11,167 nt of DNA from Bacillota bacterium (GTDB taxonomy: Bacteria; Bacillota; Clostridia; Lachnospirales; Lachnospiraceae). Shown here in pieces: positions 1 through 5,833 of this stretch. Each line of letters starts with the position of its first letter. Position 1 is the first letter of the stretch. A model generated the notes under the pieces. That model saw only the letters and a program-made list of their open reading frames with translations, did not search any database and had not been told where the DNA came from. The DNA lies in the NCBI GenBank assembly GCA_023424235.1, contig JAFAEB010000098.1, positions 1 to 11,167 of the forward strand, given 5' to 3'. Position numbers and translations under genes: made by a program.

Positions 1-876
1 AGTCTGTGTAATGCCATCATTGTAGCTACCTAATACATAATTACAGTAATACACCAAGCCTAAATTTTTAAAACATGTTCCTACTGTATAAATCATGAAA
101 TAAGCATAAATAATGAGCATATAGTTATCGGTTAAAATTGCCTTTAACTGTTCTATAAAGGATAGCTTATCTTCTTCCTCTCCTGCTGATTCCTCTGTTA
201 CACGTTCTTTCGTGAAATAGTATTCCAAAAGAATTAGTGGAAAGGCAATAATGGATAACAATGACATGGTAACCATCCATTTTTCTCTATCTACACCAAG
301 CATTGGCATAATCACCATTGGGAACACAAGAGCAACCAAAATACCACTCATCATAATGGTTGCAATCTGGTTAAATACTGAAAGACCGCCACGGTCTATT
401 GTGTTTCTGGTAGAAAGTGGAACCATTATATTATGACTCATATTATAAATGGTATACGCAATCGAATAGAACAAGTTGTAGGATACCATAATCCAAATAA
501 CTTGCACCCTTTCATTTCCAGTTGGCACAGTAAATAGGAGAATTCCAGTTATCGCAACCAATGGTGCGGATAGAAGAAGCCAAGGTCTTGCCTTACCTTG
601 TTTTGTCCGTATTCTATCAATAATATAGCCCATAATTACATTGGTAATCGCATCAATTACCTTTGATATGATAGGAAAAATCATTAAAAACAAACCACCC
701 CAAACTGCAGTCAAATTCAGTACATCTGTATAATACACATTTAGGTAGGTAGCTAATACTGCATTCAAAAGTAATGCTCCCGCTGGGCCAATCAAATATC
801 CCAACCACTTTTCACTCGCTCTGACTTCTACCATTTTTACACGACTATCGAAAAATTTCTTTTCTAATAGCTTCAT
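1..876 (-). CDS. GPH-family sugar:cation symporter (MelB/XylP/UidB type), N-terminal part, cut by window edge
   Basis: This is an inner-membrane secondary transporter, likely importing a glycoside, pentoside or oligosaccharide with a cation. The reading frame is open from ATG at 874-876 to base 1, giving 292 residues of the roughly 450-500 usual for the family. Several hydrophobic segments are visible, around residues 25-48, 57-75, 100-117, 125-145, 168-192 and 200-221. The family signature after the second of these is present at residues 75-99: D75, N79, G83, D87-R88, then RTKQGKARPW. A charged cytoplasmic loop at residues 222-245 (rich in E and K) is the expected centre of the fold. The start is set by AGGAGG at 887-892, 10 nt upstream of the ATG. 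It is divergent from an AraC-type regulator, a common pairing for sugar transporter control. The substrate cannot be read from the sequence; a xyloside is a guess based on the nearby xylanase. Confidence 0.88.
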   Translation of the reverse strand, partial: MKLLEKKFFDSRVKMVEVRASEKWLGYLIGPAGALLLNAVLATYLNVYYTDVLNLTAVWGGLFLMIFPIISKVIDAITNVIMGYIIDRIRTKQGKARPWLLLSAPLVAITGILLFTVPTGNERVQVIWIMVSYNLFYSIAYTIYNMSHNIMVPLSTRNTIDRGGLSVFNQIATIMMSGILVALVFPMVIMPMLGVDREKWMVTMSLLSIIAFPLILLEYYFTKERVTEESAGEEEDKLSFIEQLKAILTDNYMLIIYAYFMIYTVGTCFKNLGLVYYCNYVLGSYNDGITQT

Positions 877-893
877 AAGCTTTGTTCCTCCTC

Positions 894-919
894 GGATTAA
901 GATTAAGTTATCTTAATCC
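894..919. promoter_or_regulatory. Perfect 10-bp inverted repeat in the araC/symporter intergenic region (candidate operator or mRNA hairpin)
   Basis: GGATTAAGAT (894-903) and ATCTTAATCC (910-919) are exact reverse complements with a 6-bp centre. The right-hand boundary of the symporter's AGGAGG (887-892) is one base away. It could be the binding site of the divergent AraC-type regulator, or a stem in the symporter leader next to its ribosome binding site. The repeat is directly visible; the function is inferred. Confidence 0.5.
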
Positions 920-947
920 AATCATACTAGATACTTTTTAATCTTTA

Positions 948-976
948 TTGCATAATTGTTTTGCATTTAGTATATT
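948..976 (+). promoter_or_regulatory. Candidate sigma-A promoter for the AraC-type regulator
   Basis: A -35-like TTGCAT (948-953) and a -10-like TATATT (971-976) are separated by 17 bp. The predicted transcript start lies about 25 nt before the ATG at 1010. TTGCAT occurs again at 961-966, so the exact -35 is uncertain. The ribosome binding site AAAGGAG (996-1002) follows. Confidence 0.4.
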
Positions 977-1009
977 TGTTATATCAGAGTACACAAAAGG
1001 AGTTTTATA

Positions 1010-2227
1010 ATGACACAGATGAGGATTAACCCTAATATTGATTTAGAATATCTTTGCACTATAATTGGTAACATGGCAGGTGTACCAATCCGCATTTACA
1101 CAAATAAAAAGTTAAGCTTTTATCATTCTTATATCCATTTGCCTAAAGATCCTATCTTTCTTTGTGAAAACAAGCTTTTAGAGATAAACGCAGCAATCGG
1201 TTATTATATTACATCAGATTTTGACTACTATGGTGTTTCCAATCATGGTAATCAGAGTATCATCATTGGTCCTGCCAGGCAAACAGCTCCTACAGACCAG
1301 TACTTACATAAACTTGCTTTTAATCTCTCTGTGGAACCGGATGATATGCCTGAATTTTTATCTTCTATGAAAGTTATTATCCATATGCCCCTAGAAAGTA
1401 TTTTGCAAATTCTTTCTACCCTTCATTATGTGAATACAGGTGAAAAAATAGGTTTAAACGATCTATCTATTATTGACTCAGCGCAGGATGCTATCAGCAA
1501 AGAGTTAAAGAACTCTCAAACCTCATATAGTATAGATAACAGCCCTATTAACAATGAAGCTACACACAACACATATAGGATTGAACAACAGCTTAATGAC
1601 ATGGTACGACGTGGTGATACCCTACGTTTACAGGAATGGATAAAAAATGCCCCTGCTGTTCGTTCTGGTAAAATCGCTGCCGATATGCTACGTCAAATGC
1701 GAAACACCTTCATCGTATCAACCACACTGATATCTCGTGCTGCCATCCGTGGTGGTATGGATTTGGATGATGCCTTACATCTAAGCGATGCCTATATTCA
1801 AAAATGTGAACGATTAAACACCTTTGAACAAATCACAAATTTACAATATCACATGGTAACCCAGTATACTCAGGCAGTAGAGGAACTTCGTTACAATCGT
1901 AATCAATCTGAGCTTACAAAAAACGTGGCATCCTACATTCGCCATCATCTATCTGATGCCATAAAAACGGAGGATATTGCCACATCTCTATTTATGAGTC
2001 GCAGTCATATGTCTACTCGTTTTAAAGCTGAGACAGGTATGAATTTAAATGAATACATTCATTACATAAAAATATCGGAAGCAAAGCATCTGCTGGCACA
2101 TACCGATAAAACCTTATCTATTATCAGCAATTATTTGGGCTATTCTTCACAAAGCCATTTTACAAGAATGTTTAAAAAGTTAGTTGGAATGTCACCGATG
2201 GAATATCGGGAGAAACATGTTACATAG
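1010..2227 (+). CDS. AraC-family transcriptional regulator
   Basis: This is a cytoplasmic DNA-binding regulator of 405 residues. The C-terminal ~100 residues (about 303-403) form the AraC/XylS double helix-turn-helix. The first helix-turn-helix is near 320-341 (EDIATSLFMSRSHMSTRFK) and the second near 369-391, with the family hallmark LGYSSQSHFTRMFKK and the closing GMSPMEYR. The N-terminal ~300 residues are not a cupin sugar-binding fold that I can recognise and probably hold a different sensing and dimerisation module. The ATG at 1010 has AAAGGAG 7 nt upstream; an in-frame ATG three codons on (1019) is less well placed. The gene is divergent from the GPH symporter, so control of that transporter by a sugar signal is the likely role. 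The effector is unknown. A bidirectional terminator lies downstream. Confidence 0.9.
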   Translation: MTQMRINPNIDLEYLCTIIGNMAGVPIRIYTNKKLSFYHSYIHLPKDPIFLCENKLLEINAAIGYYITSDFDYYGVSNHGNQSIIIGPARQTAPTDQYLHKLAFNLSVEPDDMPEFLSSMKVIIHMPLESILQILSTLHYVNTGEKIGLNDLSIIDSAQDAISKELKNSQTSYSIDNSPINNEATHNTYRIEQQLNDMVRRGDTLRLQEWIKNAPAVRSGKIAADMLRQMRNTFIVSTTLISRAAIRGGMDLDDALHLSDAYIQKCERLNTFEQITNLQYHMVTQYTQAVEELRYNRNQSELTKNVASYIRHHLSDAIKTEDIATSLFMSRSHMSTRFKAETGMNLNEYIHYIKISEAKHLLAHTDKTLSIISNYLGYSSQSHFTRMFKKLVGMSPMEYREKHVT

Positions 2228-2257
2228 ATACTATATATTTAACAAACTATATAGTAT
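2228..2257 (+). repeat. AT-only inverted repeat directly after the AraC-type stop codon
   Basis: ATACTATATA (2228-2237) and TATATAGTAT (2248-2257) are perfect 10-bp arms around a 10-nt loop, starting at the base after the TAG stop. No T-run follows and the stem has only one G/C pair, so it is a poor intrinsic terminator. It may help stabilise the mRNA 3' end. Confidence 0.3.
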
Positions 2258-2303
2258 TGCTTTCTGGTACTGTTTAACACAGTTCAATACAGTTTCAACG
2301 TAA

Positions 2304-2370
2304 AAAATCCCTAAACCATTCGCGATCTTTTATTAAAAGGAAAGCTTTGTTTTAGGGATTTTACTTTATT
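2304..2370. terminator. Bidirectional intrinsic terminator between the convergent araC-type and xylanase genes
   Basis: AAAATCCCTAAA (2304-2315) pairs exactly with TTTAGGGATTTT (2351-2362). The 35-nt loop contains a second small stem, CTTTT (2327-2331) with AAAAG (2335-2339). On the + strand the stem is followed by a T-rich run (2359-2374). On the - strand it ends in six T. It is well placed to end both converging transcripts. Confidence 0.75.
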
Positions 2371-2372
2371 TT

Positions 2373-2509
2373 TTATTTACTATAGCGAAGTATTAATAAC
2401 CATCCATTTGTTTTGCAATCTTCATAAGCAGAAGTTGCCTTTGAGTCTGTTATTTCATATCAGGTGAAACAGTTTCTGCATTATTAATGATTAAATCTAA
2501 ATGATTTAC
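2373..2509 (-). pseudogene. Possible decayed coding fragment downstream of the xylanase gene (unidentified)
   Basis: The region from 2228 to 2545 has no intact gene. On the - strand, 2450-2509 reads VNHLDLIINNAETVSPDMK and then stops. In the next frame, from 2459, the reading continues YEITDSKATSAYEDC, then KTNGWLLILRYSK, to a TAA at 2373-2375. The composition looks protein-like, and one frameshift near 2457 would join the two parts. The upstream part is in the same frame as the xylanase, separated from it by two stop codons. I do not recognise a family. It could be chance in AT-rich DNA. Confidence 0.2.
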
Positions 2510-2545
2510 TTAGTTGAAAGTTCTTTTTGTGCCATACACCTTTTT

Positions 2546-3805
2546 CTATATAGTGATTTCTATTACATCTTCATTTGAATTTCCATTAAGATTAAAATTA
2601 ATCGTCTTTCCTTGAAGTGCAATCTCATATTCTCCTTTAAATCCTTCAAGAGTAATATTTCCATTTTCGTCTGTTCGCAACTCATCTTGCGTATGCCATT
2701 CTTCGTGAATCAAACGTTTCAATTCATGATATGCTGGTTTTGTCGTATTATCTTTACGAATAAGCCCGCTAGGTGCGCCTAACCATGCCCCATCTGCAAA
2801 ATCCCATCCGGTGATTGCTTCTACTAAAGGATGCTCAAACAAAATACGATACATTTCAGCCCATTCCTTTTTCTGTCTTTCCTCACCTTCAGGAGTAGAT
2901 GGCCATTCATCAACCTGATAGTCATTCAAATCCACGATATCTTTAGGCATAATCTCACCCGATACAAGGGTATTCTCTGTAAAATGAATAGGAAGTCCGA
3001 ATACTGAGAATCTTTCAAGAATATCCTCAAGTTTTGCCTGTCCCATATATCCCTGGTGTTGATGAGTCTGGACGCCGATTGCAGAAATAGGCACACCTGC
3101 ATTTAAACATCCATCGATTAGAATCCTATAGCTTTCTGATAGGTTGAAATCATTAATAAGTAGCGTAGCATCTGGATTAGCGCTCTTTGCGGCATCAAAT
3201 ACTTCCTTCACAAGTCGAACTCGACCAAGATCCTTACATATACGAGTAATAGCATTATCATATCTGTCATAAATAGGCATAATCACTACCTCATTGATAA
3301 CATCCCACATATCTACTATACCACGAAATGCTGCAACATCACGATGTATGCGATCTAATTGCTTTTGTAAAATTGTTGCATTGTCATAATCCATCAGCCA
3401 GTCTGCACAAGCTGTATGCCAGCATAATGGATGACCTTTTACCTTCACATTATTCTGTTGCAACATTTTAGCAGCTCGCATTCTACTGTCTGTAAGAATT
3501 TCTCCCTCTTTCGGTTCAAATCCTCCCCAATAAAATGGAAGCGTTCCGTAATTAAATACTTCTAACCAATTATTCATTCTGTCTTCGAAAAAGCTTTTCT
3601 CAGGAAATTTTTTATCAATATAAGCATCAGCTTTTCTCACATTAACATCAGATGTAGCTGGAAGAGAATCAAATGCACCACAACCAAACAAAAACTGATG
3701 GTTCACTAATTCTACCTGTACAGAAGTATTCGATAGTGTATTTCCTTCACTATCTATAAAACGTATTTTTTGCACTGCTTTTCTATGCTCTAATGAACTA
3801 CTCAC
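2546..3805 (-). CDS. Endo-1,4-beta-xylanase, glycoside hydrolase family 10, no signal peptide (likely cytoplasmic)
   Basis: GH10 enzymes hydrolyse internal beta-1,4 bonds of xylan or xylo-oligosaccharides with retention of configuration. The protein has 419 residues. Residues about 1-45 form the short beta-rich N-terminal segment ending in FLFGCGAF. The TIM-barrel motifs follow: VKGHPLCWH (122-130), the acid/base Glu172 in WDVINEV, THQHQGY (247-253), the likely nucleophile Glu277 in HFTENTL, and GWDFADGAW (333-341). Residues about 372-419 look like a small beta-rich tail. The N-terminus is hydrophilic with no signal peptide or anchor, so the enzyme probably acts on imported xylo-oligosaccharides. 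The start is GTG (3803-3805), decided by AGGAGG at 3813-3818; no ATG occurs until residue 77. The nucleophile region reads FTEN rather than the usual ITELD. The gene lies 101 bp downstream of the flavoprotein gene, and I see no convincing promoter in that gap. Confidence 0.93.
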   Translation of the reverse strand: MSSSLEHRKAVQKIRFIDSEGNTLSNTSVQVELVNHQFLFGCGAFDSLPATSDVNVRKADAYIDKKFPEKSFFEDRMNNWLEVFNYGTLPFYWGGFEPKEGEILTDSRMRAAKMLQQNNVKVKGHPLCWHTACADWLMDYDNATILQKQLDRIHRDVAAFRGIVDMWDVINEVVIMPIYDRYDNAITRICKDLGRVRLVKEVFDAAKSANPDATLLINDFNLSESYRILIDGCLNAGVPISAIGVQTHQHQGYMGQAKLEDILERFSVFGLPIHFTENTLVSGEIMPKDIVDLNDYQVDEWPSTPEGEERQKKEWAEMYRILFEHPLVEAITGWDFADGAWLGAPSGLIRKDNTTKPAYHELKRLIHEEWHTQDELRTDENGNITLEGFKGEYEIALQGKTINFNLNGNSNEDVIEITI

Positions 3806-3906
3806 TGAAACCCCTCCTAAATTAACTAATAATCATTCTATCCGTTTTGTTTTCCCATAAATAGGAATCCGATGTTCCTTGTATCTACGAAACAATAGTT
3901 GAATTA

Positions 3907-4482
3907 CTAATAATACATATCAAAACCATTAACTAATTTATCACAATATACTTCGCCTGCTTTTTCTAATGCAGGTAACATATATTCTACATTATATCTA
4001 ACAACAGGGATTCTGTCATAAGCTCTCATTCCCATATGAGTTAATGCTTGTTCCATTTGATGAAGACATTCTAATGTACCTCGTCCTGTTCCCCCAGCGC
4101 ATGCCACTAAGACACATCTCTTCCCATCCAGAAAATGATTCTTTGTTGCTTCACATCTTCTCAACCTGTCAATAAATGCCTTCATACATTCCGTCATATC
4201 TGACCAATATACTGCTGATACCAAAACTATACCGTCTGACTCACATGCTTTACGATATATATCCATAAAATCATCGTTTATTATGCATTCCCCTGATTTC
4301 TGACAGTTTCCCCATCCATTTCCACAGGCTCTGCAATGTTCCATTTTTGTTCTATTGAGCCATATCTCATTTATTTCTGCACCTTTGTTATTCAACCCTT
4401 TCATGAAATGTCTGGCTGCAGTGTTCGTTAATCCATCCTTATTTGGACTTGACCATACAACTGTTACCTTCATAATACTCAT
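3907..4482 (-). CDS. NADPH-dependent FMN reductase / iron-sulfur-flavoprotein-like oxidoreductase
   Basis: This is a flavodoxin-fold protein of 191 residues, in the usual size range. The FMN phosphate loop is at residues 10-20 (WSSPNKDGLTN), and the flavin-contacting loop is around residues 88-106 (VSAVYWSDMTECMKAFIDR). Residues 50-66 carry four cysteines, C50, C53, C60 and C66. This arrangement is close to the cysteine set of iron-sulfur flavoproteins and of related quinone or nitro reductases, so an Fe-S cluster is possible but not proven. The ATG at 4480-4482 follows the stop of the aldo/keto reductase by 8 bp, and its AAGGAG (4487-4492) overlaps that stop codon, indicating translational coupling. 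An in-frame ATG three codons on (4471-4473) is an alternative start, because the first has only a 4-nt spacer. The substrate is unknown; partnership with the reductase in detoxifying carbonyls or quinones is inferred. Confidence 0.85.
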   Translation of the reverse strand: MSIMKVTVVWSSPNKDGLTNTAARHFMKGLNNKGAEINEIWLNRTKMEHCRACGNGWGNCQKSGECIINDDFMDIYRKACESDGIVLVSAVYWSDMTECMKAFIDRLRRCEATKNHFLDGKRCVLVACAGGTGRGTLECLHQMEQALTHMGMRAYDRIPVVRYNVEYMLPALEKAGEVYCDKLVNGFDMYY

Positions 4483-4490
4483 GAATCTCC

Positions 4491-5417
4491 TTAAGGTAAG
4501 AATTTTCCAGAAGAAAGATATAACTTATACCATTCTTCATGAGTGAGATCGATTTTTAACGCCTCAGCCATTTCGGTAAGATGTACTGGATTCATAGTCC
4601 CAGCAATTACCTGCATCTTAGCTGGATGTCTTAAAATCCATGCAATCGCGATAGCTGCTTTTGTAACACCATACTGATCAGCTAATTCTCCAAGAACCTT
4701 GTTCATCTCAGGAAATTCAGGGTTATCGATAAACATTCCTTTAAACATTCCATGTTGAAGTGGAGACCATGCCTGAATGGTAATATCATTTAGACGACAG
4801 TAATCAAGAGCACCTCCATCACGCATAATTGACATATCTGTCGTTTTGTTGTTCATATATAAATCCTGATCGATAAGCTGTGATTGCTCTAAAGAAAGCT
4901 GCAACTGGTTAATTTTAAGAGGCTGTTTTACATATTTCTTCAATAATTCAATCTGCATAGGCATCGTATTGCTGACACCAAAATGGCGAACCTTTCCTGC
5001 GACTTCAAGTTCATCAAACGCTTCTGCAATCTGTTCTGGGTCATATAACAAATCAGGTCTGTGTAATAGCAAAACATCTAGGTATTCCATTTTTAGTCTC
5101 TTAAGAATTCCATCCACACTTTCAATAATATTTGACTTTCTCCAGTCAAATATCTGCTTGTCAAACCTAAGACCACATTTTGACTGAATAATTATGTCTT
5201 CACGTTTTACATTGGTAAGAGCAATGGCATCACCGAATCTTGTTTCTGCTTCACCGTCTCCATAACATGTGGCATGATCAATGAAGTTAATACCTAAATC
5301 ACAGGCTGTCTGAATCATGTTTGCTGCATCTTCTACCGAAAGAGCTGGCATACGCATACAGCCAAGTATAAGTCTTGATACATTTTCTGGTCCATTTGCA
5401 ATATTTACTTTTTGCAT
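4491..5417 (-). CDS. Aldo/keto reductase, YdhF type
   Basis: This is a cytoplasmic NAD(P)H-dependent reductase of carbonyl compounds with the aldo/keto reductase TIM barrel, 308 residues long. The catalytic tetrad is visible: Asp47 (FIDHA), Tyr52 (CYGDGE), Lys80 (QSKCG) and His119 (LLHRPD). Further family marks are GKVRHFGVSN (141-150), the Asn-Gln pair at 170-171, AWSPL (216-220) and the cofactor segment IAGTMNPVHLTEM (271-283). The overall layout matches E. coli YdhF as I recall it, including the SKCG and RHFGVSN motifs. The ATG at 5415-5417 is preceded by GGGAG (5426-5430) at 8 nt. It is the first gene behind a MerR-type promoter (5520-5550) and is coupled to the flavoprotein. The control site suggests induction by reactive aldehydes or other electrophiles rather than by xylan, but the true substrate is unknown. 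Confidence 0.92.
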   Translation of the reverse strand: MQKVNIANGPENVSRLILGCMRMPALSVEDAANMIQTACDLGINFIDHATCYGDGEAETRFGDAIALTNVKREDIIIQSKCGLRFDKQIFDWRKSNIIESVDGILKRLKMEYLDVLLLHRPDLLYDPEQIAEAFDELEVAGKVRHFGVSNTMPMQIELLKKYVKQPLKINQLQLSLEQSQLIDQDLYMNNKTTDMSIMRDGGALDYCRLNDITIQAWSPLQHGMFKGMFIDNPEFPEMNKVLGELADQYGVTKAAIAIAWILRHPAKMQVIAGTMNPVHLTEMAEALKIDLTHEEWYKLYLSSGKFLP

Positions 5418-5519
5418 CTTATTAGCTCCCTTCTTTCACTAAACCATAAATTTATAAATTGTTTCTACATCCTTTTGTTTAAAATTTTCCACCTCACTAG
5501 TTTTTAGTATTATAAGTGT

Positions 5520-5550
5520 ACTATACAACTTAAAGTTAACTTTAAGTCAA
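5520..5550 (-). promoter_or_regulatory. MerR-type promoter with long spacer and perfect palindromic operator (AdhR/NmlR-like)
   Basis: Read on the - strand, a -35 TTGACT (5545-5550) and a -10 TATAGT (5520-5525) are separated by 19 bp, not the usual 17. The perfect 20-bp palindrome ACTTAAAGTTAACTTTAAGT (5528-5547) covers most of the spacer. An over-long spacer holding a dyad is the hallmark of promoters activated by MerR-family proteins. From memory, the inner CTTAAAG-TTAA-CTTTAAG fits the inverted repeat reported for the Bacillus carbonyl-stress regulator AdhR. The transcript would start near 5513, giving a leader of about 95 nt before the aldo/keto reductase. No intact MerR gene is in the window. 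Confidence 0.8.
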
Positions 5551-5572
5551 GCTTTTTTTGGATGAATTCATA

Positions 5573-5634
5573 CTAATCTTTAATCAGATCCGATATTTCA
5601 TCATAATCTGCATAACTTTATATTCACTCCTCCT
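5573..5634 (-). pseudogene. Possible relic of a short gene: strong ribosome binding site plus frameshifted 5' end
   Basis: The 416-bp gap 5418-5833 holds no intact gene. On the - strand, AGGAGG (5629-5634) is followed at once by GTG (5625-5627), starting MNIKLCRL and then a stop. One frame over, the sequence reads YADYDEISDLIKD to a TAG at 5573-5575. A single frameshift would give MNIK followed by that peptide. The YDEI..LIKD pattern loosely resembles the first helix-turn-helix region of MerR proteins (typical YYDEIGLL), but also the start of GNAT acetyltransferases. Weak evidence; it may be chance. Confidence 0.2.
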
Positions 5635-5673
5635 GTTAATGTCATTAGCCGTAACTTGAGTACAAAAATTAAT

Positions 5674-5732
5674 AGTGGCTTGAAAGCACTGAAACACAAC
5701 TTATGCCGTATTATCAATGGTTTCAAGCCACT
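5674..5732 (-). terminator. Long-loop hairpin downstream of the response regulator gene
   Basis: AGTGGCTTGAAA (5674-5685) and TTTCAAGCCACT (5721-5732) are perfect 12-bp arms with a 35-nt loop. On the - strand the stem is followed by ATTAATTTTTG, a modest T-rich run, about 100 nt after the response regulator stop codon. It most likely ends the sensor kinase/regulator transcript and separates it from the aldo/keto reductase promoter. Confidence 0.6.
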
Positions 5733-5833
5733 TTCTTATTCTAATGCAAACTTCAGACTTAACTGAATCCTCTGTTTCATTTTATTCATCCAATATAGCA
5801 CAATTTCTAGAAAAAAGGTTATCTTTCGCCCCT

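Noticed and set aside
251..436. Open frame of 61 codons on the + strand
   Set aside because: It lies wholly inside the symporter gene on the opposite strand, has no ribosome binding site, and its product resembles no family; it is a shadow frame.
3806..3906. Separate promoter for the xylanase gene
   Set aside because: A TAGAAT is present at 3836-3841 (- strand), but nothing close to a -35 lies 16-18 bp upstream; read-through from the flavoprotein gene is as likely.
5418..5513. Possible 17-codon leader peptide (GTG at about 5490, VENFKQKDVETIYKFMV) ahead of the aldo/keto reductase
   Set aside because: It has no convincing ribosome binding site, no rare-codon run and no paired attenuator stems; probably a chance frame in the leader.
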